Source: Mucilaginibacter sp.
GTDB taxonomy: Bacteria > Bacteroidota > Bacteroidia > Sphingobacteriales > Sphingobacteriaceae
Length of the DNA: 64,000 bases
Direction: 5' to 3'
Assembly: GCF_028288185.1 (NCBI RefSeq)
Contig: NZ_JAQBOF010000022.1
Span: 1 to 64,000, forward strand
The position numbers were made by a program, and so were the translations under genes. Within the stretch, counting starts at the first letter, position 1. Every line of letters starts with the position of its first letter. Positions 32,305 to 41,043 of this stretch are shown here, piece after piece. The notes under the pieces were generated by a model. The model was not told where the DNA came from. It saw only the letters and a list, made by a program, of their open reading frames with translations, and did no database searches.

Positions 32305-33129
32305 CTATTTGGCCAAAGTATATACTCCCGAAAAATAGGTTGGATTTGCAAAGCCGAGGTTATCCGGGCCTGGGTATCCTATATTAACTTGGCTACCATC
32401 GCCGGCGGTATAAACCATTCGTTGCCCATTGTCTATTACGCTAACATCACCCGGAGGGCCGTTTACCTGCAATGTATATTTAAATATACCCGGCTTATCG
32501 GCAGCAAACTTTATATAGCTGAGCGGTATGGCCAGTTCATACGTATAAACTAATTTAGCATCAAAGCGTGCCGCCGCTTTAAAGCCTTCCGTATTAAAAA
32601 CAGAGAGCGTGCTATCTGCAATTGATGGCTCACCGATAATGCCAATTGTTTTTAGTCGGGCGGTCAGCACGGCGTTATAACCAATCATTACAGAATCGGC
32701 CATTGCATTGTTTCTATTAGTATCCTTTACCGTTTCGAAAGGGCTTTTTAAATTTAAAAATACAGGGCGTTCTGTTTTCGCATAAACCGGGAAAGTAACC
32801 GCCAATCCATTTTTATTTTGTTTTGGATCTGCCAGTATAGTTAAAGTAATACCGTTTGATATTATTTTCCTGATGATTCTTCTTTCATTAGACTGTATAG
32901 TTAAATATAGTTTGGTAGCACTGTTTGATAGCGTATAATACATCTCGGTTGTACGGTTAAACGCCTGAAATTTATTGTTCCATTCGGTTGGTTTACCGTC
33001 AATTTTAATATCTGCAGGTGCAAGCACGCTGGTTGTTTGTATTTTAGGTAGCCTTTGAGCGTTCGCAATTATCGAAAATAATAGAGCTGGTAAAAGCAGG
33101 GCAAATGATGTAATTTTTATCTTTTTCAC
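32305..33129 (-). CDS. Secreted CBM9-like protein, paralogue 3
   Basis: A 274-aa exported protein, the most diverged of the three (VLAPADIKIDGKPTEWNNKF, with NERRIIRKIISNGI in place of EIINKIINGG). Signal peptide about 1-24 (SIIANAQ), C-terminus GVYTLAK. The start is GTG at 33129 (GTG AAA AAG ATA), needed to include the basic n-region of the signal. First gene of the tandem, so it may carry the promoter for all three. Confidence 0.75.
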   Translation of the reverse strand: MKKIKITSFALLLPALLFSIIANAQRLPKIQTTSVLAPADIKIDGKPTEWNNKFQAFNRTTEMYYTLSNSATKLYLTIQSNERRIIRKIISNGITLTILADPKQNKNGLAVTFPVYAKTERPVFLNLKSPFETVKDTNRNNAMADSVMIGYNAVLTARLKTIGIIGEPSIADSTLSVFNTEGFKAAARFDAKLVYTYELAIPLSYIKFAADKPGIFKYTLQVNGPPGDVSVIDNGQRMVYTAGDGSQVNIGYPGPDNLGFANPTYFSGVYTLAK

Positions 33130-33327
33130 GTTAATATCTGTTAGCGAAATAAAAATACATATTAAACCCTACCCATAAAAAAGTTTTGGCTTATCTAACA
33201 AATATGTTACTACTTGGCTAAATCAATGCTTTCTTAAAAATCCACATGCCAATCCATTAAATATAGGGTAATCCTTATATTTGCCGCAAATAACTAATCT
33301 CTGATCTCCAAACACTAATCTCAAACT

Positions 33328-34212
33328 ATGATCCAACTGCTTACCCCCACCCACTGGAAAGATTACGAGCTTATTGATTGCGGCGATTTTGAGAAGCTGG
33401 AACGCTTTGGTAACGTAATATTAATCCGCCCGGAGCCGCAGGCCGTTTGGAGCAAAGTTTTGCCACAGACAGAGTGGCAACGCTTACACCATATCAGGTT
33501 TAAGGGTCGCTCGGCAACATCAGGCGAATGGGTGAAGAAAAACCCGGCTACGCCCGATCGCTGGCACGTGGAATATAGAAATCCCGAGGCAGCAATAAAA
33601 TTCAGACTGGCATTAACCTCTTTTAAGCATTTGGGTATTTTCCCCGAGCAGGCGGTTAATTGGGATTATATCTCGCAAAACATTAAAAAGTTTAAAACAC
33701 CCGATCCTAAAGTACTTAACCTTTTTGCTTATACCGGCGGCGCATCCCTAATAGCAAAAGCTGCAGGAGCAGATACTACGCATGTCGACTCCATAAAACA
33801 GGTGGTTACCTGGGGTAATGAAAATATGGAACTATCGGGCTTAAAAGATATACGCTGGGTAGTTGAGGATGCCCTTAAATTTGTAAAGCGCGAACTTAAA
33901 CGCGGCAAAAAATATAACGGTATTATTCTGGATCCACCTGCTTACGGCCATGGACCAAATGGCGAAAAATGGAAACTGGAGGATCATATCAACGAAATGA
34001 TGCGGGACGTAGTGCAGCTACTTGATCCGGAAGAACATTTTTTAATTCTGAACACCTATTCGCTTGGCTTCTCGGCAGTTATAGTGGAAAATTTGATAAA
34101 AAGTGCATTCTCAAAAGTGCAGAATTTAGAGATAGGCGAGCTTTACCTGCAGGCAACATCGGGCATAAAATTACCGCTGGGTGTATTTGGTAAGTTTTAT
34201 AAACACAAATAA
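33328..34212 (+). CDS. Class I SAM-dependent methyltransferase (RlmI-like)
   Basis: A 294-aa cytoplasmic methyltransferase. The SAM-binding motif is PKVLNLFAYTGGASLIAKAAGA (about 127-148), followed by the acidic residue in THVDSIKQ, and the catalytic-type motif ILDPPAYGHGPNGEKW at about 200-215 (DPPxxG as in base-C5 and N6 methylases of RlmI/RlmK type). It probably modifies rRNA, but lacks the PUA domain of RlmI, so the target is open. Confidence 0.85.
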   Translation: MIQLLTPTHWKDYELIDCGDFEKLERFGNVILIRPEPQAVWSKVLPQTEWQRLHHIRFKGRSATSGEWVKKNPATPDRWHVEYRNPEAAIKFRLALTSFKHLGIFPEQAVNWDYISQNIKKFKTPDPKVLNLFAYTGGASLIAKAAGADTTHVDSIKQVVTWGNENMELSGLKDIRWVVEDALKFVKRELKRGKKYNGIILDPPAYGHGPNGEKWKLEDHINEMMRDVVQLLDPEEHFLILNTYSLGFSAVIVENLIKSAFSKVQNLEIGELYLQATSGIKLPLGVFGKFYKHK

Positions 34213-34335
34213 CCATTTTGTGGATAATTTTAAACGAACGAACGCTTTAAAAGATGTTATTTTGCATCTTGTATAATACTATCAAGCCGATACTTCACAA
34301 TTAGCTGCAATACAACACAAAAACAAATTCATTAA

Positions 34336-35397
34336 ATGAAAAACATTTTTTTATCAGCAGTATTATTGCTGTCTTCGTTAGGTTTATTCTCTAACTGTAC
34401 TCAAAACAAGCCAGGCGCAGCAAATGCTAAAGCAGTAACCAAAACTGCAGCTACCGCTGCCGAAAGTACCGAGCCTGCTCCCGGAGATACAACCGTTAAG
34501 GTAACTTACCCGCCCATTAATAAGGCGCAATATGATTCATTAATGAAACGCATGGCCCATGGTGATACTACCGGCAAATGGCCCGTTAAAAACACCCCCT
34601 ATCCTATACCTGGCGCTATACTGCCTTATAAAAGGGTAGTTGCTTATTATGGTAACCTATACTCTAAAAAGATGGGCATTTTAGGCGAATTGCCTCCTAA
34701 CGAAATGCTGGCCAAATTAAAAGGCGAAATAAAACATTGGGAAAAAGCAGATCCGCGGGTACCTGTACAACCTGCCTTACACTACATTGCCGTGGTAGCC
34801 AGCGGCGACCCGGGTAAAGATAAAATGTACCGCCACCGTATGCCTTTTAAGCAAATTGATACAATTTTATCTTTAGCTAAAAAAGCACATGCCATTGTGT
34901 TTTTAGATGTGCAGGTGTCTTTAAGTAACATCCGTACAGAATTACCTTTATTAGAAAAATATCTGATAATGCCGCAGGTACATTTTGGTATGGACCCTGA
35001 GTTTTCTATGAAAGATGGCTCGCTTCCGGGTAAAAAAATAGGGACCTATGATGCTAATGATATTAACTATGTATCAGGCTATCTTGCGGGATTAGTTAAA
35101 AAATACAACCTGCCTCCAAAAATATTAATAGTGCACCGCTTTACTAAAAAGATGGTGACCAACTATCAAAACATCAAACTTCATCCGGAGATTCAATTGG
35201 TAATGGATATGGATGGATGGGGCGAGCCTGATTTGAAAGAAGGCACCTGGCGCTACTTTATCTATAATGAGCCGGTACAATTTACAGGCTTTAAATTATT
35301 CTATAAAAACGATATCAAAAAAGCACCACACCACATGCTAACGCCCGAAGAGGTTTTGAAGAAGAAGCCTTACCCGATGTATATACAGTATCAATAA
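34336..35397 (+). CDS. Lipoprotein of unknown function
   Basis: A 353-aa lipoprotein with lipobox LFSNC (Cys21). An Ala/Thr-rich linker (22-60) leads to a folded domain of about 260 residues. It contains PIPGAILPYKRVVAYYGNLYS, VAVVASGDPGKDK-like and KILIVHRFTKKMV, which suggests an alpha/beta or TIM-barrel-like fold with conserved His and Asp residues, possibly a glycoside-acting enzyme. I do not recognise a named family. It is closed by a strong terminator. Confidence 0.7.
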   Translation: MKNIFLSAVLLLSSLGLFSNCTQNKPGAANAKAVTKTAATAAESTEPAPGDTTVKVTYPPINKAQYDSLMKRMAHGDTTGKWPVKNTPYPIPGAILPYKRVVAYYGNLYSKKMGILGELPPNEMLAKLKGEIKHWEKADPRVPVQPALHYIAVVASGDPGKDKMYRHRMPFKQIDTILSLAKKAHAIVFLDVQVSLSNIRTELPLLEKYLIMPQVHFGMDPEFSMKDGSLPGKKIGTYDANDINYVSGYLAGLVKKYNLPPKILIVHRFTKKMVTNYQNIKLHPEIQLVMDMDGWGEPDLKEGTWRYFIYNEPVQFTGFKLFYKNDIKKAPHHMLTPEEVLKKKPYPMYIQYQ

Positions 35398-35407
35398 TAA
35401 AAAAGTC

Positions 35408-35452
35408 AAAAGCAAAAAGGCTCCCGAAAATATCGGGAGCCTTTTTGCTTTT
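35408..35452 (+). terminator. Strong rho-independent terminator
   Basis: AAAAGCAAAAAGGCTCCCGA (35408-35427) pairs perfectly with TCGGGAGCCTTTTTGCTTTT (35433-35452) over 20 bp with a 5-base loop. The GC part sits above A/U-rich flanks, so it can act in both directions. It ends the lipoprotein transcript 10 bp after the stop. Confidence 0.85.
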
Positions 35453-35600
35453 AGCACCATTACTGTGCAGGTTATATAATTATTTTAATTTTTCATGTAT
35501 TATCCTTATCTTGTTTCCCCGCTCTTTAAAAAGTTCGGGGAATTATTTTTTTATAAACTTAAAAAGGAACCCTTTCCTTTGGAGGGGCAAGGTGAGGCCG
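35453..35600. other. Spacer before cytidine deaminase with a half repeat
   Basis: The open frame of cytidine deaminase extends back through this region from 35445, but the codons are not protein-like. At 35566-35599 AACCCTTTCCTTTGGAGGGG CAAGGTGAGGCC matches the right half of the CCCCTCTAAATCTCC family (8953, 10440), without its left arm. No other gene is seen. Confidence 0.45.
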
Positions 35601-36086
35601 ATGACTAACCACGAAATAAAAATAGCTTTCCAGGAATATACTTCTGTTAAAGAATTAGATACAATCGACCAGGATCTGTGTGCCGAAGCAGTTAAAGCAA
35701 TGAAAAATTCACATTCGCCTTATTCAAAATTTAGGGTGGGGGCCGCATTACGCTTAAAAAGCGGTAAAATAATACTGGGTAGTAACCAGGAAAATGTGGC
35801 TTATCCATCTGGCTTATGTGCCGAACGGGTAGCACTATTTCATTGGGGTGCCAACCATCCAGATGACCCTATTATTAGCATGGCCGTAACCGCGCATACG
35901 GATGAATTTGTGCTGCAAAAACCCGTAACCTCGTGCGGCGCATGCCTGCAGGTTTTAGCCGAGTATGAGAAAATGCAAAATCAGCCGGTAAAGGTTATCC
36001 TATTTGTTACAGAAGGGCCGGTTTGGGTAACCAACGGAATAGAATCTTTTTTACCATTTTTGTTTTTCGAGGATCGTTTATCCTAA
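35601..36086 (+). CDS. cdd: Cytidine deaminase
   Basis: A 161-aa zinc enzyme that converts cytidine or deoxycytidine to uridine. The zinc site has the Cys-Ala-Glu core in YPSGLCAERVALFHWG and the second pair in PVTSCGACLQVLAEY (PCxxC-like). SPYSKFRVGAALRLKSG is the usual substrate region. I start at MTNHEIKIAF (35601) because the upstream extension is intergenic repeat sequence. The gene is followed 6 bp later by the SGNH hydrolase. Confidence 0.93.
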   Translation: MTNHEIKIAFQEYTSVKELDTIDQDLCAEAVKAMKNSHSPYSKFRVGAALRLKSGKIILGSNQENVAYPSGLCAERVALFHWGANHPDDPIISMAVTAHTDEFVLQKPVTSCGACLQVLAEYEKMQNQPVKVILFVTEGPVWVTNGIESFLPFLFFEDRLS

Positions 36087-36092
36087 CTCAAC

Positions 36093-36752
36093 ATGAAATT
36101 AAAATTAGCCTTTCTATTTGCAGCATTTATTATTTGCACCAATCTATATGCGCAATCAGGGTTTCCATTTGCTAAAGAGGTACAGGCTTTTAAGCATCAG
36201 GATAGTTTAGATTTTCCCAAGCCTAATGGTATGTTGTTTATAGGTGCTTCATCCATACGTAAGTGGGCAGATCTGGAGCAGCGTTTTACCGGTGTGCCCA
36301 TTATTAAACGCGGTGTAGGCGGGTCAGAATTGTGGCAATGGGCGCAGTATTATATGCCCTATATTGTATTTCCGTATCATCCGCGTAAAATATTTTTATA
36401 TGCCGGCGAAAACGATATGGCCGTTGGTAAAAAAACGCTTGATCAAACCTTTGAGGCATTTACCAGATTTTACACCGTGATGCGTAAAGAGTTGCCCAAT
36501 GTCGAGTTTTATTACCTTGCACAAAAGGCCAGCCCAAGCCGTCCAAAATTCATAGCCCCGGGTATCGAGCTAAATAATCGTGTAAAAGCTTACATAGCCG
36601 ATAAGCCCAAAAACACTTATGTAGACCTGGCCACCCCTATTTTAAATGATAAAATGCAGCCAGACTCATCCTTATTTGTAAAAGACATGCTGCACTTAAA
36701 CAGTAAGGGCTATGATAAATGGCAGGCTGCTTTGCAGGATTATATAAAATAA
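36093..36752 (+). CDS. SGNH/GDSL-family hydrolase, secreted
   Basis: A 219-aa exported hydrolase, signal peptide cleaved about 20 (LYAQ). Block I is GMLFIGASSIRKW with the nucleophile Ser (about 52), block II RGVGGSELW, block III YAGENDMAVG, and block V DMLHLNSKGY with the catalytic Asp and His. Members remove acyl groups from sugars or lipids. Operon with cdd is likely by spacing but there is no functional link. Ends with a terminator. Confidence 0.88.
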   Translation: MKLKLAFLFAAFIICTNLYAQSGFPFAKEVQAFKHQDSLDFPKPNGMLFIGASSIRKWADLEQRFTGVPIIKRGVGGSELWQWAQYYMPYIVFPYHPRKIFLYAGENDMAVGKKTLDQTFEAFTRFYTVMRKELPNVEFYYLAQKASPSRPKFIAPGIELNNRVKAYIADKPKNTYVDLATPILNDKMQPDSSLFVKDMLHLNSKGYDKWQAALQDYIK

Positions 36753-36762
36753 TATAAAAAGA

Positions 36763-36788
36763 AAAGGCCCTAACTAACAAGGGCCTTT
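36763..36788 (+). terminator. Rho-independent terminator after the SGNH hydrolase
   Basis: AAAGGCCC (36763-36770) and GGGCCTTT (36781-36788) form an 8-bp stem, 10-base loop. Located between two convergent genes, it could serve both. Confidence 0.65.
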
Positions 36789-36812
36789 AACTATAAACAA
36801 AACTAAACTAAA

Positions 36813-37238
36813 TTAAGATTGTGTTTCGATCTTAGTGATTCTAAAATCAGCATGGTCTAATGAAATAGTTACCAGGTTAGTACGCACATACCCATCGTAA
36901 CGTAAAATTACTTTCACAACCATGTCCTTGTCTGTTTCATCCATAACAGATGTTACATAAGTACAGGCCTGTTCAACATTTTCTGATGCTTTGAAAGATG
37001 CAAGTAATTGTTTTTTGTCGAAATTAAACTCCTTTTCGCCACGATACATGGTGAATTTAACATCTTTAGCAAGGATGTTTTCAAGGCCATCAATTTTTCC
37101 ATGAACCACTGCATTTACATAAATATTTAATACATCGTTTTTTGTTAATACTGCCGCAGCTGGTTTTGTAGAAGCGTTGGCAAATGAGCAGGCTACTAAT
37201 AATGTTAGGCCTAATAAAAGTGATTTTAAAGTTTTCAT
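36813..37238 (-). CDS. Secreted NTF2-like / lumazine-binding-like protein
   Basis: A 141-aa exported protein with signal peptide (cleavage about 22, SFANAS). The mature part LNIYVNAVVHGKIDGLENILAKDVKFTMYRGEKEFNFDKKQLL has the cone-like NTF2 fold pattern used by the putative lumazine-binding (SnoaL-like) family in Bacteroidota. The pocket could hold a small molecule, but no catalytic residue can be named. Confidence 0.7.
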   Translation of the reverse strand: MKTLKSLLLGLTLLVACSFANASTKPAAAVLTKNDVLNIYVNAVVHGKIDGLENILAKDVKFTMYRGEKEFNFDKKQLLASFKASENVEQACTYVTSVMDETDKDMVVKVILRYDGYVRTNLVTISLDHADFRITKIETQS

Positions 37239-37393
37239 AATATGGTATTTAAGGTTATTAATTAATTTTTATATCCATAAGACAGCAGTGATAACCGAAA
37301 CGTTACACACAAAAAATATTTTTTTGTTGATTTAACTAAAATTTAACATTTGGCCGGTTTTGATAAGGCGCATATTTAGCTGATATTTATAGC

Positions 37394-37900
37394 ATGATCG
37401 AGTTCAAAACCATCATTTTACAGTTTGGTGAGCAGGGCGAAAAGACAGGCTGGCGATATATTGAAATCCCTGCTGATATTGCTCAAAAATTAAAACCGAA
37501 CAACAAAAAAGCATTCAGGGTACGTGGTATGCTGGATAGTTTTGCGATAGAAGGCTTCGCGTTAATGCCCATGGGCGATGGTAAATTTATTATGCCCATC
37601 AAAGCCGAAATACGTAAAAGCATCCGCAAAGAAGCAGGCGCCATGCTTACTGTAAAATTAGAGGAACATAAAGATTTTAAAGTATTAGTCCCTACCGATC
37701 TACAAGACTGTTTTGACTTTGACCCTGAAGCTGAAGCTCAATTTAACAGCCTTGCCATGTCGCACCGTAACTATTTTATCAAATGGATAGAAAGCGCGAA
37801 GACGAATGAGACACGTGCAAAACGGATCATCAATACCGTAAATGCCATGCTGCGTAAATGGGATTATAATGTAATGATAAGAGAAATGCGAAATGATTGA
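37394..37900 (+). CDS. DUF1905 plus YdeI/OmdA-like protein
   Basis: A 168-aa cytoplasmic protein. Residues about 10-95 match the DUF1905 beta-barrel pattern (GWRYIEIPADIAQKLKPNNKKAFRVRGMLD, AEIRKSIRKEAG) and residues about 110-168 the YdeI/OmpD-associated helix set (LAMSHRNYFIKWIESAKTNETRAKRIINTVNAML). YdeI-like proteins protect against bacteriocins or antimicrobial peptides in enterobacteria, but the role here is unknown. Good length match to the family. Confidence 0.85.
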   Translation: MIEFKTIILQFGEQGEKTGWRYIEIPADIAQKLKPNNKKAFRVRGMLDSFAIEGFALMPMGDGKFIMPIKAEIRKSIRKEAGAMLTVKLEEHKDFKVLVPTDLQDCFDFDPEAEAQFNSLAMSHRNYFIKWIESAKTNETRAKRIINTVNAMLRKWDYNVMIREMRND

Positions 37901-38098
37901 TGGATGTGTAAATGTGCGGATATGCAATATGTACAGATGAAACGATTTTCTTGGTAAGTTACCCTAGCCGACTTAATAAAGCTAGCCAAGGCAAATTTGT
38001 ACTATAAATAACGTTTATAAACAATATAATGTGCAAAAAATATGCACATCTGCATATCCGCATATCTGCACATTCGCCTATCTTTATCCATCCAAATT
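37899..38098. repeat. Long inverted repeat of TGCGGATATGCA words
   Basis: The left arm (about 37899-37940, GATGGATGTGTAAATGTGCG GATATGCAATATGTAC) and the right arm (about 38035-38098, GCACATCTGCATATCCGCAT ATCTGCACATTCGCC and TATCCATCC) are imperfect inverted copies with about 95 bases between. The unit TGCGGATATGCA is repeated within the right arm. The parC promoter must lie here, but I did not find a TTG/TAnnTTTG pair. Confidence 0.6.
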
Positions 38099-38110
38099 TT
38101 TTAGTAACTA

Positions 38111-40951
38111 ATGAGTGAAGATCCGAACGAAAACGATATCCCTGCTAACAACAACGAAGATAAAATACATACCGTTACCTCACTCGATGGGTTGTACGAA
38201 AACTGGTTCCTTGATTACGCGTCATACGTAATACTTGACCGTGCCGTTCCGCATATAAATGATGGATTAAAGCCAGTGCAGCGCCGTATCCTCCACTCGT
38301 TAAAAGAGATGGATGACGGGCGTTTTAACAAGGCCGCTAACGTTATTGGTAACACCATGAAATATCACCCGCATGGTGATGCTTCCATTGGTGATGCCAT
38401 GGTGCAGATAGGCCAGAAAAACCTGTTGATTGATTGCCAGGGTAACTGGGGCGACCCAGTAACCGGCGACTCGGCAGCAGCACCACGTTATATTGAGGCC
38501 CGCTTATCCAAATTTGCTTTAGAGGTTGTTTTTAACCCGGATACCACTACTTGGCAAGCTAGTTATGACGGCCGTAATAAAGAACCTATTACACTACCGG
38601 TTAAGTTTCCGCTATTACTAGCTCAAGGTGCCGAGGGTATTGCCGTAGGTTTGGCTACCAAGATATTACCGCATAATTTTATTGAACTATTGGATGCATC
38701 GGTAGCGGTATTAAGGGGACAAACACCAAACTTATTGCCAGATTTCCCTACCGGTGGTATGGCTGATGCCTCTGCTTATAATGACGGGCAACGCGGAGGC
38801 CGTATCCGCGTACGCGCAAAAATTGTAGAGCGTGACAAAAAGACTTTAGCTATTACCGAGATACCTTTTAGCACCACCACGGGTGGCTTAATTGATAGCG
38901 TAATATCTGCCAATGATAAGGGTAAGATCAAGATAAAAAAGATAGAAGATAACACTGCGCAAAACGTCGAGATCGTTATCCATTTGGCACCGGGTATATC
39001 GCCTGATGTTACTATTGATGCCTTATATGCTTTTACAGATTGCGAGGTTTCCATATCGCCAAATACCTGCGTAATACAGGATGATAAGCCGCGCTTTATG
39101 AGTGTGAATGATATGCTTACCGAAAGTACGCATTTCACCAAAGAACTGCTTAAACAGGAGCTGCAAATAAAGCTAAGGGAGTTGATGGAGAAAATATTTT
39201 TTAGCTCGTTGCTAAAAATATTTATCCAGGAGGGGATGTACAAACATGCTGACTACGAAACATCAGGCACATTTGACGAAGTACTGGTAGTATTGAATCG
39301 TTTGTTTGAGCCTTTTTTGCCATTGTTCTATCGACCTATTGTTGCCGAGGATTACCGCAAGTTGATAGATAAACCTATGAGCAGCATTACCCGTTTTGAC
39401 TTTAAGAAAACGGATGAGCAGATAAAAAATTTAGAGAACGAAATAAAAACCGTAAAAAATCATCTTAAACATCTTACCGAGTACACCATTGACTGGTTTG
39501 AAAAGCTGAAAGATAAATACGGCAAAGGCCGCGAGCGTAAAACCGAGCTGCGCACTTTTGACAGGGTAGAAGCATCGCAGGTAGCGTTAGCTAACGTAAA
39601 ACTATATGTTAACCGCGAAGATGGTTTTATTGGTACCGGCTTACGTAAAGATGAGTTTGTTGGCGATTGCTCTGATATTGATGAAATCATAGTTTTCCGT
39701 GAGGATGGTCGCTGCATTATTACCAAAGTGCAGGAAAAAGTTTTTGTGGGTAAAGATATCCTCCACGTTGCAGTTTTTAAAAAGAACGATGAGCGCACTG
39801 TTTACAACATGATTTATAAAGACGGGCAAAGTGGCGTGAGCTATATTAAACGTTTTGCAGTAACCGGCGTAACGCGCGATAAAGAGTACGACCTTACTAA
39901 AGGCAGCAAGGGATCAAGGGTCTTATACTTCTCTGCCAATCCTAACGGCGAGGCCGAGGTTGTTAACGTTGCGTTAAAGCCTCATGCCAAGTTAAAGAAA
40001 TTGCAGTTTGACGAAGACTTTGCACAGTTAGCTATTAAAGGCAGGGCATCCATGGGTAATATCATTACCAAATATCCAGTTAAAAAGATTTTGTTAAAGA
40101 GCAAAGGCATATCAACTCTTGCCGGCCGTAAGATATGGTATGACGATATTTTAAAACGGCTAAACGTTGATGCACGTGGTAAGTTTTTAGGTGAGTTTGA
40201 TGGCGATGACCGTATACTAACCGTTTTTGCAAATGGCATTTACGAGCTAACCAGCTTCGACCTGAATAACCACTATGATGATAAAATGACCATCATAGAA
40301 AAGTATAACCCCGAGAAAGTTTACTCGGTGGTACATTATGATGGTAAATCAAAAAACTACCTGGTTAAACGGTTTGTGTTTGAGAATACGGTAATAGGCA
40401 AAGAAACCAGCATTATCAGCGATGAAAGCGGATCAAAAATGACACTGATATCAAATGCGGCTGAACCCATCGTTGAAGTGAAACAACTAAAAGGCGCTAC
40501 CAAAATCCCGGAGACTATCGAGCTTAATTTGGCCGAAGTAATAGATGTTAAAGGGATGAAAGCAATGGGTAACCGCATCTCGCAACATCAGGTTGAAGCC
40601 GTAAAACTGATAGCTGAAAACAATCCGGTTGAGGAAGTAATAACAGATGAGGTTGAAGAAGAAGTAGAGGAAGAGTCGTTAGAAACAACAAATGAGACAC
40701 CTGAAGCTGTAGATCAACAACCGGAACCAGTAGCGGATTTACCTAAATTACCTAAACCTGCTGTAATTGAACCTATTGAACAACCCAAAATTGAATCAGT
40801 TTCAGAACAGCAGCCCGAAATGGAAATTGAGTCTGAGCCTATTGAAAAGCCTAAAACAGAAGAACCGCCGCCAGCTAAGAAAATAGATTTCGAGATAACT
40901 AACCCGGATGATATTGATATAGACGATAAAGGCCAGTTGGGATTATTTTAA
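38111..40951 (+). CDS. parC: DNA topoisomerase IV subunit A
   Basis: A 946-aa type IIA topoisomerase subunit that breaks and rejoins DNA. The catalytic Tyr127 is in SAAAPRYIEARL, with DGLKPVQRRIL (51-61) and KYHPHGDASI (84-93) for DNA and metal contacts; an all-alpha dimer gate follows at about 360-480 and the beta-pinwheel C-terminal domain at about 500-810. Residues about 815-946 are a long acidic Glu/Pro-rich disordered tail ending DDIDIDDKGQLGLF. It could be taken for GyrA, but parC is preferred because parE lies nearby and the GyrA-box is absent. Confidence 0.9.
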   Translation: MSEDPNENDIPANNNEDKIHTVTSLDGLYENWFLDYASYVILDRAVPHINDGLKPVQRRILHSLKEMDDGRFNKAANVIGNTMKYHPHGDASIGDAMVQIGQKNLLIDCQGNWGDPVTGDSAAAPRYIEARLSKFALEVVFNPDTTTWQASYDGRNKEPITLPVKFPLLLAQGAEGIAVGLATKILPHNFIELLDASVAVLRGQTPNLLPDFPTGGMADASAYNDGQRGGRIRVRAKIVERDKKTLAITEIPFSTTTGGLIDSVISANDKGKIKIKKIEDNTAQNVEIVIHLAPGISPDVTIDALYAFTDCEVSISPNTCVIQDDKPRFMSVNDMLTESTHFTKELLKQELQIKLRELMEKIFFSSLLKIFIQEGMYKHADYETSGTFDEVLVVLNRLFEPFLPLFYRPIVAEDYRKLIDKPMSSITRFDFKKTDEQIKNLENEIKTVKNHLKHLTEYTIDWFEKLKDKYGKGRERKTELRTFDRVEASQVALANVKLYVNREDGFIGTGLRKDEFVGDCSDIDEIIVFREDGRCIITKVQEKVFVGKDILHVAVFKKNDERTVYNMIYKDGQSGVSYIKRFAVTGVTRDKEYDLTKGSKGSRVLYFSANPNGEAEVVNVALKPHAKLKKLQFDEDFAQLAIKGRASMGNIITKYPVKKILLKSKGISTLAGRKIWYDDILKRLNVDARGKFLGEFDGDDRILTVFANGIYELTSFDLNNHYDDKMTIIEKYNPEKVYSVVHYDGKSKNYLVKRFVFENTVIGKETSIISDESGSKMTLISNAAEPIVEVKQLKGATKIPETIELNLAEVIDVKGMKAMGNRISQHQVEAVKLIAENNPVEEVITDEVEEEVEEESLETTNETPEAVDQQPEPVADLPKLPKPAVIEPIEQPKIESVSEQQPEMEIESEPIEKPKTEEPPPAKKIDFEITNPDDIDIDDKGQLGLF

Positions 40952-40960
40952 AGAGATTTT

Positions 40961-41034
40961 GTCATTGCGAGTGAAGCGTGGCAATCGCAAGGAGAAAAGT
41001 CCGCGATTGCTTCGTTGTTCCTCCTCGCAATGAC
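40961..41034. repeat. REP-like inverted repeat, GTCATTGCGAG family, copy 2
   Basis: GTCATTGCGAGTGAAGCGTG to CCTCCTCGCAATGAC: the same words as 5650-5724 but in reverse orientation, about 85 percent alike by eye. It lies between the convergent parC and aldose-epimerase genes. Confidence 0.75.
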
Positions 41035-41043
41035 AAATGAGTA

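Noticed and set aside
38776..39243. Long minus-strand frame inside parC
   Set aside because: Shadow of parC; ParC conservation accounts for it fully.
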